Assembly (NCBI GenBank): GCA_029961105.1 | Contig: JASBVO010000014.1 | Span: forward strand, 1 to 64,000 | Source: Micrococcus sp. | Lineage (GTDB): Bacteria > Actinomycetota > Actinomycetes > Actinomycetales > Micrococcaceae | Reading direction: 5' to 3' | Length of the DNA: 64,000 bases | In this document: positions 1-8,726 of the stretch, one piece after another | Numbering within the stretch: the first letter of the stretch is position 1 | Layout: each line of letters begins with the position of its first letter | Program-made: the position numbers and the translations under genes | The notes under the pieces: generated by a model | What the model was told of the DNA's origin: nothing | The model's database searches: none | What the model saw: only the letters and a program-made list of their open reading frames with translations

Positions 1-55
1 GAGGGGGTCAAGATTCACCCGCCGCTAAGGGGTCATCTTTCACGCGTCGTCGACA
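1..55. mobile_element. Terminal fragment of a probable IS21-family insertion sequence
   Basis: Two direct repeats, GGGGTCAAGATTCACCCG (4-21) and GGGGTCATCTTTCACGCG (29-46), lie 25 bp apart just inside a CA dinucleotide at 54-55, which reads TG from the other strand. IS21-family elements end in TG...CA and carry several short repeats near their tips that serve as transposase sites. The reading frame of the neighbouring membrane protein changes character exactly at this point. The transposase genes would lie left of the window, so the family assignment is an inference from the end structure only. Confidence 0.55.
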
Positions 56-586
56 GCTCCAGGCGGTGAACAGGGTGCCGATCGCGGCGAGCACGGTACC
101 GAGGATCCGCGCCCAGTTCTTGCCGCCCCTCAGGCCGAAGTAGACCACCAGGTACAGGGCGACGGCGATGACCAGGACGATGATGGAGAACACCATGGCG
201 AACGCCATGCTCGCCGCCACGGCCTCTTCGAGCTGCTCCCGCGGGATGCCCATGCCGGCCTGGGCATCCAGTTGCGCGTCCAGATAGTCCTCGTTGCCGG
301 CCACCAGCATCCCCATGATGGAGGACAGGACGTAGATGGCCAGGGAGGCCAGGGTCAGCGTGCGCAGCCGGCCCAGGCCCTTCGGCGCAGCCATGTCCTG
401 GGCCACCGCCCCGGCGTTGTACGCGGTGGTTCCGTACTTGGAGCCCTGGTCTCCGGGCGCAGGATAATACGGCTGCTGCGGTGCGGCCCCGTGCGGCTGC
501 TGCTGCGGCGCAGCGTAGGGCGGCTGCGCCTGGGCCTGCTGGCCGCCCGGGGTGGGCGCGCCTGGCTGGTGTGGGTTCTCGGTCAT
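8..586 (-). CDS. Membrane protein with Pro/Gln-rich N-terminus, C-terminus replaced by the IS end
   Basis: The ORF encodes 192 residues. Residues 1-65 are rich in Pro, Gln and Ala and look disordered. Three hydrophobic stretches follow (about 80-98, 135-158 and 165-182), so it should be an inner-membrane protein with a cytoplasmic tail. The start is the ATG at 586, preceded by GAGGGG seven bases upstream. The last 17 codons (bases 8-55) are read from the insertion-sequence end, so the true C-terminus is lost. The function is unknown; tails of this kind occur in many actinobacterial small membrane proteins. It is followed 65 bp upstream by the MacB-like ABC genes in the same direction and may once have been part of that unit. 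Confidence 0.6.
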   Translation of the reverse strand: MTENPHQPGAPTPGGQQAQAQPPYAAPQQQPHGAAPQQPYYPAPGDQGSKYGTTAYNAGAVAQDMAAPKGLGRLRTLTLASLAIYVLSSIMGMLVAGNEDYLDAQLDAQAGMGIPREQLEEAVAASMAFAMVFSIIVLVIAVALYLVVYFGLRGGKNWARILGTVLAAIGTLFTAWSCRRRVKDDPLAAGES

Positions 587-651
587 GGGTGTTCCCCTCT
601 CTGTCGGTGATTCATCCGTTCCGGGCCCGGGTGCCGGGCCACGGCCGATCG

Positions 652-1935
652 TCACTCGTACCGCAGTGCCTCGATCGGATCCTTCTTCGCGGCCCGTGCC
701 GCCGGCATGGTGCCGGCCAGGAAGGCGATCGCCAGGATCAGCAGCACGATCAGCCCGATGGACACCGGGTCCACGGCGAACAGGGACAGCCCCGCCACCC
801 CGCTCAGCGGGCCGTTGACGAGCGCGGCGTTGCCGACCAGGCCCACCACGATCCCCAGGCCGACGCCGATCACCGATCCCATGATGCCCAGCATGACGGC
901 CTCCATGGAGAACAGGCCGAAGACCTTCCCCCCGCTCATGCCCAGGGCCTTCATCAGTCCGATCTCCCGGGTGCGTTCCTGCACGGACATCAGCAGGGTG
1001 TTGACGATGCCGAAGCTGGCGGCCAGCAGGGCGATCAAGGCGAAGCCGTTGAGCACCCACGTGACGGTGTCGATGATGCCGGTGACGACCCCGAGCTGGT
1101 CCTCCACGGTCATCGCCATGAGGCCCTCCTCGCTCAGGGCCGCCTTGACGTCCTGCTCATGGGCCGCGAGGTCCTCGACGTCGGCCACGGCCTGCACATA
1201 GGCCTGCGGCTGGTCCACCTCGAGCCCGGAGGTCTGGAGCGCGTAGAGCTCCTCATTGAGCGCGTTGGACGGCATGGGGCTGCCCCCCACACCGGAGATC
1301 GCCGCCTGGGAGACACCCACGATCTCCGCGTCGACGGTGTGCACCTCCTGGGTGAGGTCCCTGATCCCGATGGTGACGGTCTGCCCGAGCACCGCCTCCG
1401 GGTCCTCGGTGCCGAAGGCCTCGAGCCAGCTCTCCGGGACGGTCAGCTCCATGGCCTCCCGGTCCGGTGCCTCACCGGCGGCCAGCTCCAGCCCAGAGGT
1501 CTCGGCGGGCAGGCCCAGCGAGTCCAGGGTGAACTGCTCCCCCTCGGCGGTCTGCAGGTACTCGGCCGCGACGAACACGATGGGATCGACGTTCGTGACG
1601 TGCTCGACCTGGCCGATGGTCGCGATGTCGTCCTCGGTGAGCATCGACATGCCGAACTCTCCGGTGGCCTGTGCCTTCCCTGGCTCGTACTCCTGTGGCC
1701 CGGTGCTTCCGGGCATCTGGGCGGAGGCGTCGACGCCGGGCATGACGAAGACCTGGTTGACCTCACCGAAGCCGGACACCATGGAGTCCACGTACTTGTT
1801 GATGCCCGCCCCGAGCCCCGAGGTCAGGGTCAGGGTGAAGGCGCCGATGACGATCGCGATGACCGTCAGGAAGGTCCGGGTCTTGGACCGCATCGTGTTG
1901 CCGAGCGCGGTGCCGGCGATGTCGGCAGGTCTCAT
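652..1935 (-). CDS. MacB/FtsX-type ABC transporter permease
   Basis: A 427-residue integral membrane protein. One N-terminal transmembrane helix (about residues 20-45) is followed by a large extracytoplasmic MacB-like periplasmic core (about 50-300), and three C-terminal helices (about 305-420) form an FtsX domain with the typical VQERTREIGLMKALG coupling segment. The start ATG at 1935 overlaps the stop of the ATPase gene by 4 bp (ATGA), so the two are translationally coupled. MacB-type systems use ATP to drive mechanical work or efflux of peptides, lipoproteins or antibiotics across the envelope; the substrate cannot be told here. No membrane-fusion protein gene is adjacent. Confidence 0.85.
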   Translation of the reverse strand: MRPADIAGTALGNTMRSKTRTFLTVIAIVIGAFTLTLTSGLGAGINKYVDSMVSGFGEVNQVFVMPGVDASAQMPGSTGPQEYEPGKAQATGEFGMSMLTEDDIATIGQVEHVTNVDPIVFVAAEYLQTAEGEQFTLDSLGLPAETSGLELAAGEAPDREAMELTVPESWLEAFGTEDPEAVLGQTVTIGIRDLTQEVHTVDAEIVGVSQAAISGVGGSPMPSNALNEELYALQTSGLEVDQPQAYVQAVADVEDLAAHEQDVKAALSEEGLMAMTVEDQLGVVTGIIDTVTWVLNGFALIALLAASFGIVNTLLMSVQERTREIGLMKALGMSGGKVFGLFSMEAVMLGIMGSVIGVGLGIVVGLVGNAALVNGPLSGVAGLSLFAVDPVSIGLIVLLILAIAFLAGTMPAARAAKKDPIEALRYE

Positions 1936-2795
1936 GCCTGGCCCTCCGGGTTCCCGTCGTTGCCCTGATTCCCGTCGTTGCCCTGGCCCGTGTCCGGGCC
2001 GCGCCCGTCCACGACGACCGGCGCCGCGTGCCTGCCGGGCCCGCCCACGCGGCGGGATCCCTGCCGGGAGGGCTGCCCGACGCCGGCCCCGGCGGAGCGC
2101 ACGGCCTCGCCCGAGTCGTCGGCGATGATCATCCCGTCCTGCATCAGCAGGCGGCGCTGGCAGCGCGCGGCCAGGTCGTCGTCGTGCGTGACGATCACGA
2201 GGGTGATGCCCCGGTCCCGGTGCAGGCCGAAGAGGATGTCCTCGACCACCTCGCCGGTGGCGGTGTCCAGGTTGCCGGTCGGCTCGTCCGCGAAGAGGAC
2301 GGAGGGGCCGTTGACCAGGGCGCGGGCGATGCAGGCGCGCTGCTTCTGGCCGCCGGAGAGGTCCGTGGCCCGGTTCCCCGCCTTGTCCGCCATGTCCAGC
2401 TGCTCCAGGACCTCCATGCCGCGCCGCTTGCGCTCGGCCTTGCCCACGCCGGCGATCTTCAGCGGGAGGATGACGTTCTCGAGCACGGTCTGGTTCGCGT
2501 TGAGGAAGAACTGCTGGAACACGAAGCCGAAGGTGTCGTTGCGCAGTTCGGAGACCTGTGCCGGCTTCAGCTGGCTGACCGGGCGGCCGTTCATGGCCAC
2601 GACGCCGGCCGTCGGCTCGTCCAGCAGGGCCAGCAGGTGCATCAGGGTGGACTTGCCCGAACCCGACTTGCCGACGATCGCCACCGATTCGCCCTGCTGG
2701 ATCCCGAAGGTCAGCCCCTTGAGCGCATCGAAGCGGGACTCCCCGCGACCATAGACCTTGACCAGGTTCTCGGTCTCGAGAACGGGTGCTGACAT
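1932..2795 (-). CDS. MacB/LolD-type ABC transporter ATPase
   Basis: A 287-residue ATPase. Walker A is GKSGSGKST (about residue 42), the signature is LSGGQKQR (about 146) and Walker B is SVLFADEPTGNLD (about 165), all in the LolD/MacB order. A 60-residue C-terminal extension after the ATPase core is Gly/Arg rich and ends in the repeat GNDGNQGNDGN, encoded by an 18-bp sequence repeated at about 1950-1985. The start ATG at 2795 has AAGGGAT three bases upstream. Its stop overlaps the permease start, so it is the first gene of a two-gene operon. It would power the adjacent permease from the cytoplasmic side. Confidence 0.88.
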   Translation of the reverse strand: MSAPVLETENLVKVYGRGESRFDALKGLTFGIQQGESVAIVGKSGSGKSTLMHLLALLDEPTAGVVAMNGRPVSQLKPAQVSELRNDTFGFVFQQFFLNANQTVLENVILPLKIAGVGKAERKRRGMEVLEQLDMADKAGNRATDLSGGQKQRACIARALVNGPSVLFADEPTGNLDTATGEVVEDILFGLHRDRGITLVIVTHDDDLAARCQRRLLMQDGMIIADDSGEAVRSAGAGVGQPSRQGSRRVGGPGRHAAPVVVDGRGPDTGQGNDGNQGNDGNPEGQA

Positions 2796-2901
2796 GGGAT
2801 CCCTTCCATGGATGCGGGTGTGGTGCCGTTCTCATTATCCACGGAGGGGGTCCTGCATCCGGCCGTTGTCAGGTGGGGCCGGGTGAACGTGCGGTGAAGC
2901 C

Positions 2902-4005
2902 TCAGTGCGCCGGGGGCAGGAAGCCGACCTTCGCATAGACGTCCGCCAGCACCGGGGAGGCCACCTCCCGGGCCTTGGCCGCCCCACGGTCCAGCAGCCG
3001 GTCCAGCTCGGCCGGGTCGTCCATCAGTTCCAGGGCCCGGGTGCGGATGGGGGCCAGCCGCTCGACGACGGCCTCGGCCAGGTCGACCTTCAGGTGGCCG
3101 TACATCCTGCCGGCGTAGGCCTCCTCCAGCTCCGGGACCGACCGCTCGGACACCGCCGCCAGGATGGACAGCAGGTTGGACACCCCGGGCTTGGCCTCGC
3201 GGTCGAAGCCGATCTCGGTGCCGTCGTCGGTGACGGCGGACTTGATCCGCTTGGCGATCACCTTGGGCTCGTCGAGGATGTTGATCAGCCCGTTCGGGGA
3301 CTCCGCTGACTTGGACATCTTCGCCAGGGGGTTCTGCAGGTCGTAGATCCGGGCCCCGTTGACCGGGTAGAAGCCCTCCGGCACCACGAAGGTCTCCCCG
3401 TAGCGGGAATTGAACCGCTGGGCCAGGTCCCGGGTGAGCTCCACGTGCTGGCGCTGGTCGTCACCCACGGGCACGCCGTGCGGCTGGTACAGCAGGATGT
3501 CCGCGGCCATCAGCATGGGATAGGCGAACAGCCCGACGCCGGCCGCCTCGGCACCCTGCTTGGCGGCCTTGTCCTTGAACTGGGTCATCCGCTGGGCCTC
3601 GCCCATGCCGGTCATGCACATCAGCACCCACGCCAGCTGGGAGTGCTCGGGCACCTGGGACTGCACGAACAGGGTCGAGCGTTCGGGGTCGATACCGGCG
3701 GCGATGTACTGGGCGACGGCCATCCGGGTGCGCTGCACCAGGGCCTCGGGGTCCTGCGGCACCGTGATGGCGTGCAGGTCCGGGATGAAGAAGTAGGCGT
3801 CGAAGTCGTCCTGGACCTTCACCCAGTTGACCAGGGCGCCCAGGTAGTTGCCCAGGTGCAGCGAGTCCGCCGAGGGCTGCATGCCGGACAGCACGCGGTG
3901 CCGGGTGCCGGCGCCGGCCAGGTGGGCCGTGGACGAGGTGTCGCGGGCCAGGACGTCGGCCGGCGTGGGGCGTGCGGTGGTACGGGGCGTGGTCGTCTCG
4001 GTCAT
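2902..4005 (-). CDS. trpS: Tryptophanyl-tRNA synthetase
   Basis: A 367-residue class I aminoacyl-tRNA synthetase that charges tRNA-Trp. The HIGH-like motif appears as LHLGNYLG (about residue 51) and the ATP-binding KMSKS loop is intact in LAKMSKS (about 230). [14 protein letters not shown] is diagnostic for bacterial TrpRS. Length is slightly above the usual 330-340 because of about 35 extra N-terminal residues. The start ATG at 4005 has AGGAG five bases upstream. It lies 15 bp after the xthA stop on the same strand, so read-through from the xthA promoter is likely. Confidence 0.95.
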   Translation of the reverse strand: MTETTTPRTTARPTPADVLARDTSSTAHLAGAGTRHRVLSGMQPSADSLHLGNYLGALVNWVKVQDDFDAYFFIPDLHAITVPQDPEALVQRTRMAVAQYIAAGIDPERSTLFVQSQVPEHSQLAWVLMCMTGMGEAQRMTQFKDKAAKQGAEAAGVGLFAYPMLMAADILLYQPHGVPVGDDQRQHVELTRDLAQRFNSRYGETFVVPEGFYPVNGARIYDLQNPLAKMSKSAESPNGLINILDEPKVIAKRIKSAVTDDGTEIGFDREAKPGVSNLLSILAAVSERSVPELEEAYAGRMYGHLKVDLAEAVVERLAPIRTRALELMDDPAELDRLLDRGAAKAREVASPVLADVYAKVGFLPPAH

Positions 4006-4020
4006 CTCGGCTCCTGAAGC

Positions 4021-4938
4021 TCAGAACTGGTAGTCGACCACGAGCGGCGCGTGGTCGGAGAAGCGGGTGTCCCAGCTGGGGGCGCGGTCCACGACCGCGT
4101 CGGTGGCCTTCGCGGCCAGCTCGGGGGTGGCCATGTGGTAGTCGATGCGCCAGCCGGTGTCGTTGTCGAAGGCCTGGCCGCGCATGGACCACCACGTGTA
4201 GGGCCCGTCCACGTCCCCGGCGAGGTCCCGGTGCACGTCCCGGTAGCCGATCTCCTCACCGAAGAAGCGGTCGAAGTAGGCGCGTTCCTCCGGCAGGAAG
4301 CCGGCCTTCTTGACGTTGCCCTTCCAGTTCTTGATGTCCCGCTCGGTGTGGCCCACGTTCAGGTCACCGGTGACCAGCGCGTAGTCCTTCTCGGCTCGCA
4401 GCTCAGGCAGGTGCCGGACCATCTCCTCGAGGAACCGGTACTTGTCCACCTGCTTGGGCGTGCCCACCTCGCCGGAGTGCACGTAGGCGGAGACCACGGT
4501 GAGGACCCCGCCGTCCGGGGCGGGCAGGTCGGCCTCGATCCACCGGCCGGCGTCGTGGAAGTAGGGGTCCCCGATCCCCACGCGGACCTCCTGCGGCTCC
4601 AGGACGGAGGCGATGGCGACGCCGGCGCGGCCCTTGGCCGCGGCCTCCGTCTCCACCACGTGCCAGTCCTGCCCGGTGATGTCCTCGAGCAGCTCCTCCA
4701 CGATCTCGCGCGGGGCCCGGACCTCCTGCAGCGTCAGCACGTCGACGCCGCGACCGGCGAACCAGGCGCCCATCCCCTTGCGGTGGGCGGCGCGGATGCC
4801 GTTGACGTTCACGGTGGCCACGCGCAGGGCGCCGGGCGCCTTGGGGGCGTTGGCATTGGCGTGGACCACGGGCGAGGCGTCGGTCGACTCGGGGCCGGCG
4901 GGTGCGTTCTGGGTCGGTTCGGCAGCGGAAGAAGTCAC
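4021..4938 (-). CDS. xthA: Exodeoxyribonuclease III / AP endonuclease
   Basis: A 305-residue enzyme of the EEP nuclease family, which cuts DNA at abasic sites and removes 3' blocks during base-excision repair. The core begins at about residue 42 with VATVNVNGIRAA and carries LQEVR (metal-binding Glu), GDLNVGHTERD (Asp/Asn pair) and the C-terminal SDHAPLV with catalytic Asp-His. The first 40 residues are a low-complexity extension not needed by the family. A longer upstream reading frame exists, but the GTG at 4938 is preferred because TAGGCT ends seven bases before it, giving a leaderless start. trpS follows after 15 bp. Confidence 0.9.
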   Translation of the reverse strand: MTSSAAEPTQNAPAGPESTDASPVVHANANAPKAPGALRVATVNVNGIRAAHRKGMGAWFAGRGVDVLTLQEVRAPREIVEELLEDITGQDWHVVETEAAAKGRAGVAIASVLEPQEVRVGIGDPYFHDAGRWIEADLPAPDGGVLTVVSAYVHSGEVGTPKQVDKYRFLEEMVRHLPELRAEKDYALVTGDLNVGHTERDIKNWKGNVKKAGFLPEERAYFDRFFGEEIGYRDVHRDLAGDVDGPYTWWSMRGQAFDNDTGWRIDYHMATPELAAKATDAVVDRAPSWDTRFSDHAPLVVDYQF

Positions 4939-4945
4939 GCGTTCC

Positions 4946-4951
4946 AGCCTA
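4946..4951 (-). promoter_or_regulatory. -10 element TAGGCT of xthA (leaderless)
   Basis: TAGGCT on the minus strand ends 7 nt before the GTG at 4938, placing the transcription start at or next to the start codon; there is no Shine-Dalgarno in the 7-nt gap. Confidence 0.55.
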
Positions 4952-4996
4952 TCGCCGACCACGGGCGGCCGAGGTCCCGGGTCGGCCGGGCACGGT

Positions 4997-5632
4997 TCAG
5001 TTGATGACCTCGCCGGAGATCGGCCCCTCGGCACCCTGGCCGGAGCCGCGCACGGAACCGGTGCCGCGGCCCGCGTCCTGTCCGGCGCCCGACGCCGGCC
5101 GGCCCGGTCCGTCGGTCCCGGCACCGGGCTCCTTGAGCATGTCCCGGGCGTTGGCGGCGGTGATGTGGATGGTCTCCAGGGCGCGGGCGATCATGTCCGA
5201 GTCGGCCGCCCCGCCCTTGTCCAGTTCCTCGGTGACCACCCGGGTCTGCACCTGGACGATCTTGAGGGAGTGGTCCAGCTTGGTGTCGCGCATCGGGTCC
5301 GCTGCGGCCTGCCCCGCGGCCACACGGGTGGTCGCCGACTCGGGAGCCCGCGGGGCCAGGGAGGCGGACATGTCCTTCATCCGCCGGTCCACGGACTTCG
5401 CCCCGCGGCGCACGCCCCGCACCACCAGGACCGCCAGCAGCAGCCAGCCGGCGGAGATGACGACGAGCAGCCAGCCGATGACGTCGTTCTGGTTGGCCGC
5501 GAACAGCAGCGCGACGAGCAGGACGACCACCATCACGGCGAACGTGATGCCGCTGCCCCTCGAGGCCCAGTTCCGGGTGCGGCTGCCCGGGCTGCTGTCA
5601 TGACGGGGGGATCCACTCTCCACTGCTTGCAT
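4997..5632 (-). CDS. Membrane-anchored hypothetical protein
   Basis: A 211-residue protein with two hydrophobic helices (about residues 26-46 and 50-72), a basic juxtamembrane segment (RGVRRGAKSVDRR), a predicted helical region (about 75-160) and a Gly/Pro-rich tail of about 50 residues. The family is not recognised. The start at the ATG 5632 is chosen over an upstream ATG at 5671 because GATAAT ends exactly seven bases before 5632, which puts the likely transcript start at that codon. It is separated from xthA by 58 bp and is divergent from the MFS gene at 5734. Confidence 0.7.
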   Translation of the reverse strand: MQAVESGSPRHDSSPGSRTRNWASRGSGITFAVMVVVLLVALLFAANQNDVIGWLLVVISAGWLLLAVLVVRGVRRGAKSVDRRMKDMSASLAPRAPESATTRVAAGQAAADPMRDTKLDHSLKIVQVQTRVVTEELDKGGAADSDMIARALETIHITAANARDMLKEPGAGTDGPGRPASGAGQDAGRGTGSVRGSGQGAEGPISGEVIN

Positions 5633-5639
5633 GCCCTCG

Positions 5640-5645
5640 ATTATC
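5640..5645 (-). promoter_or_regulatory. -10 element GATAAT of the 4997-5632 gene (leaderless)
   Basis: GATAAT on the minus strand ends 7 nt before the ATG at 5632. The same GGGATAAT context precedes the CYTH-CHAD gene at 49842. Confidence 0.55.
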
Positions 5646-5720
5646 CCGCACCCGGTGCCCGGACGTCGCATCGCGGACGTCGCGCCCGTCCCGGACCGCC
5701 GGCCGAGGGGCGCCAGTGCC

Positions 5721-5726
5721 TATCCT
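5721..5726 (+). promoter_or_regulatory. -10 element TATCCT of the MFS gene (leaderless)
   Basis: TATCCT ends 7 nt before the ATG at 5734. An upstream in-frame GTG at 5716 would lie ahead of the predicted transcript start, so 5734 is the better start. Confidence 0.5.
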
Positions 5727-5733
5727 GTTAGGT

Positions 5734-7140
5734 ATGTCACGCACGCACTCCGCTCCCGGCGCCGGGCCCGTCCCGGTCCGGCCGGCCGGGGGGCGCCTGT
5801 GGAACCGGGGCTTCGTGCTGGCCTGCCTGGCCAACGTCATGATGTTCTTCAACGTGCACTTCCTGCTGTCCACGGTGGCCGGCTACGTGGTGGGCCGGTT
5901 CCTGGTGGGCGACTCGGTCGGCGGCGCCGTGGCCTCCGTGTTCATCATGGGCACGCTCGTCGCCCGGTTCTTCGCCGGCCCCCTCATCGAGCGCTTCGGC
6001 GCCCGTCCCCTGCTGCTGGTCTCCTTCGCGGCGTTCGTGGCCGCACCCCTGCTGTACTGGGCCGCCCCGACCGTCGGAACGCTGCTGGTGGTGCGCACGG
6101 TCCACGGCATGACCTTCGGCGTGGGGTCCTCGGTGATCGCGGCCGCCGCCGTCAACCGGATCCCCGGGACGCGGCTGTCAGAGGGCACCAGCCACTATTC
6201 CTCCTCCACGCTGATCGGGGTCGCCACCGGGCCGATGGTCGGCCTGGCCCTGTCCGGGGCCGGCTTCGGCGTCATGGCCGCCACCGCCTCGGCAGTGTCC
6301 CTGCTCGGACTGCTCCTCGCGCTCGTCATGGACTACGGCCCCCGGGACGCAGCGGCCGACGCCGATGCCCCCGGCCCGCCACCCGCGGCAGATGCGGAGG
6401 GCCTGCCACCCGCGGCCGGTGCGGACGGCCCGCCGCGCGTGCACGACCCGGTCGCCGGGGCCAGCAGGAAGGGCGCGGAGTATGGCGCGTCAGGGGGCGG
6501 ATCCCGGCGCGGCTGGGCCCGGTTCGTGGAGCCCGGCGCGCTGCCCACCGCGGTCATCGGCGCCCTGTACTCCCTGGGCTACGCCGGGATCGTCACCTTC
6601 CTGGCGACCCTCACCCTCGAGCGGGGGTTCGGGACCACCGCGAGCCTGTTCTTCGCCGTGTACGCGGCCACCGTGCTGGTCTCCCGGCTGTTCACCGGAA
6701 CGCTCATGGACCGCCGCGGCGCCAACGTGGTGATGCTGCCGGCGTTCGTGCTCTTCGCCGCGGGGCTAGCCGTGGTCGCCATGGCCCCGAACGTGGTGGC
6801 GCTGCTGGTGGCGGCCGTGCTCGTGGGCCTGGGCTACGGCCAGCTGCAGTCCGCCGGACAGGTCATCTGCGTCACCCAGGTGCCGCGCGACCGGGCCGGC
6901 ATGGGAGCGTCCACCTATTTCCTGGGCATCGACGCCGGCATGGGCCTGGGCCCGCTGCTCGCCGGTATCCTCGTCCAGTGGCACGGCACCGCCGGGCTGT
7001 ACTGGGTCCTTGCCGCCGTCCTGCTGGCCCTGGTCCCGGTGTACTGGCTCCTCCAGGGCCGTCACCTCCGCCGCCCCGCCGTCCCCGTCCCCACCCCTGC
7101 CCCCACCCCTGCCCCCACCCCCGCACAGGAGAGCCCGTGA
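5734..7140 (+). CDS. MFS transporter
   Basis: About 468 residues with roughly 12 transmembrane helices, split into two six-helix bundles by a cytoplasmic loop (about residues 205-265) that is rich in Ala, Pro and Gly and contains a repeated PPAADA/PPAAGA segment. The C-terminal tail ends in a PTPAPTPAPTPA repeat encoded by a 12-bp DNA repeat. It resembles drug/metabolite exporters of the major facilitator superfamily; no substrate can be assigned. The start ATG 5734 fits a leaderless transcript. The stop overlaps the GTG of the next MFS gene by 3 bp, so the two exporters are co-transcribed and may work on related compounds. Confidence 0.8.
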   Translation: MSRTHSAPGAGPVPVRPAGGRLWNRGFVLACLANVMMFFNVHFLLSTVAGYVVGRFLVGDSVGGAVASVFIMGTLVARFFAGPLIERFGARPLLLVSFAAFVAAPLLYWAAPTVGTLLVVRTVHGMTFGVGSSVIAAAAVNRIPGTRLSEGTSHYSSSTLIGVATGPMVGLALSGAGFGVMAATASAVSLLGLLLALVMDYGPRDAAADADAPGPPPAADAEGLPPAAGADGPPRVHDPVAGASRKGAEYGASGGGSRRGWARFVEPGALPTAVIGALYSLGYAGIVTFLATLTLERGFGTTASLFFAVYAATVLVSRLFTGTLMDRRGANVVMLPAFVLFAAGLAVVAMAPNVVALLVAAVLVGLGYGQLQSAGQVICVTQVPRDRAGMGASTYFLGIDAGMGLGPLLAGILVQWHGTAGLYWVLAAVLLALVPVYWLLQGRHLRRPAVPVPTPAPTPAPTPAQESP

Positions 7141-8660
7141 CCACACCGCCCGCCGGCCCTCCACCCGCCGAGGGCAACGGTGCCGGTACCCGCCTGCCAC
7201 CGGGCGGGGCGCGGATCCTCACGGTGCTGCTCGTGCCGCTGTTCATGTCCCTGATGAGCGTGAGCATCGTCAACGTCGCCCTGCCGGCGATCGAGCAGGG
7301 CCTCAGCGCGAGCGCCTCCGACCTGCAGTGGGTCCTGGCCGGGTACTCGCTGGCGTTCGGCGTGTCCATGGTCCCCGCCGGCCGCGCCGGTGACCTGTGG
7401 GGGCGCAAGCAGCTCTTCATCGCCGGGATCCTCGTCTTCGCCGCCGGGTCCCTGGCCTCCGGACTGGCCGGGGACCCGCTGGTGCTGAACCTGGCGCGGG
7501 TCCTGACCGGTCTGGGATCCGGCCTGCTCAATCCCCAGATCATCGGGATCATCCAGAACGTGTTCCATGGCCGCGCGCGCGGCCGGGCCTACGGGATGCT
7601 CGGCACGGTCGTCGGGCTCGGCGTGTCCATCGGCCCCACCCTCGGCGGACTCCTGATCGACCTCCTCGGCCCGGAGTGGGGCTGGCGCTCCACCTTCCTG
7701 GTCAACGTGCCCATCGGCCTGGTCGCGGCCGCCCTGGCCGCCTACTGGCTGCGCCCGCCGGCCCGCCCGCGGGCCGCGAAGGCGGACCGCTCCCTGGCCG
7801 CCCTCGATCCGGTGGGTGCCCTGCTGCTGGCCGCGGCCGTCGTCGGGATCATGGTGCCGTTCATCCTGCCGGGGACCTGGTACCTGCTGGTGGCCGCGGC
7901 GCTGTCCGCCGCGCTCTGGTGGTGGTGGGAGGCCCGGATGGGATCCCGCCAGGCCGCCACCGGCCGGGCACCCATGGTGGACCCCGGGCTGTTCCGCATC
8001 CCCTCGTTCACGATCGGCACGGTGGCCACGGCGGCGTTCCTGGCCGCCACCCCGGGACTGTGGGCCGTCCAGGCCATGGTGACCCAGCAGGGCCTCGGAC
8101 TGCCCGCCCTGGCGGCGGGCCTGACCAGCCTGCCCGCCTCCGTGCTGATCATGGTCCTCTCCCCCGGCATCGGGGGATTCGTCCACCGCTTCGGCCCGGT
8201 GTTCGTGGTGATCGGCGCGGCACTGTCCCTGTTGGCGATGGTCCTGAGCGGGGTGGCCTTCCGCCAGATCGCCGCCGGGGACTGGCCGTACTGGACCCTG
8301 GCCGCCTGCCTGGCCCTGCTGGGACCGGCCCAGGCCCTGGTGATGACCAGCACCCAGGTCCTGACCATGCACGACGTCCCGTTGCGTGCGGCCGGTGCGG
8401 CCGGCGGGGTCTCCCAGACCGCCCAGCGCGTGATGACGGCCATCGGCCTGGCGGCCGTGACGGCAGCCTTCTACGCCTCCCTCGGCGTCCGGCACGCCGG
8501 GGCGGAGCCGGGCCAGCCGGTCTACGGCGAGGCCGCCGTCGCCGCCGTGGTGGTGGTGGCCGGCTTCCTGTCCGTCACACTCCTCGCGGGCATCGTGGAC
8601 CTGGTCCGGCGCCGCCGCAACGGGACTCTGTCCCTGCAGGACGATCCGCCCACCGGTTGA
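7137..8660 (+). CDS. DHA2-family (14-helix) MFS drug exporter
   Basis: A 507-residue protein with about 14 transmembrane helices. The N-terminus contains MSVSIVNVALPAIEQGL and LQWVLAGYSLAFG, typical of the EmrB/QacA drug:H+ antiporter group, and GRKQLF between helices 2 and 3 matches MFS motif A. The start is the GTG at 7137, which overlaps the previous stop (GTGA) and has AGGAG about six bases upstream. It should export hydrophobic or cationic drugs using the proton gradient; the true substrate is unknown. It is the second gene of a two-gene MFS unit. Confidence 0.85.
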   Translation: MTTPPAGPPPAEGNGAGTRLPPGGARILTVLLVPLFMSLMSVSIVNVALPAIEQGLSASASDLQWVLAGYSLAFGVSMVPAGRAGDLWGRKQLFIAGILVFAAGSLASGLAGDPLVLNLARVLTGLGSGLLNPQIIGIIQNVFHGRARGRAYGMLGTVVGLGVSIGPTLGGLLIDLLGPEWGWRSTFLVNVPIGLVAAALAAYWLRPPARPRAAKADRSLAALDPVGALLLAAAVVGIMVPFILPGTWYLLVAAALSAALWWWWEARMGSRQAATGRAPMVDPGLFRIPSFTIGTVATAAFLAATPGLWAVQAMVTQQGLGLPALAAGLTSLPASVLIMVLSPGIGGFVHRFGPVFVVIGAALSLLAMVLSGVAFRQIAAGDWPYWTLAACLALLGPAQALVMTSTQVLTMHDVPLRAAGAAGGVSQTAQRVMTAIGLAAVTAAFYASLGVRHAGAEPGQPVYGEAAVAAVVVVAGFLSVTLLAGIVDLVRRRRNGTLSLQDDPPTG

Positions 8661-8726
8661 CCGGCGCCGCCGGGCCCGCAGTTTCTTCCGCCGGCCCGCG
8701 ATCCCTTCCGCCGGGCGGGCAACGCC

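Noticed and set aside
481-1968. A 495-residue frame opposite the MacB-like permease
   Set aside because: GC-driven shadow ORF with no motif and no ribosome-binding site.
652-2835. A 727-residue frame that looks like an ATPase-permease fusion
   Set aside because: The N-terminal 300 residues read the ATPase gene in the wrong frame; the ATPase has its own intact frame, overlapping the permease start by 4 bp.
5631-8660. One 1009-residue reading frame spanning two transporters
   Set aside because: Only the last 507 codons encode the DHA2 transporter; the first half runs out of frame through the first MFS gene, whose own frame is a clear 12-helix protein.
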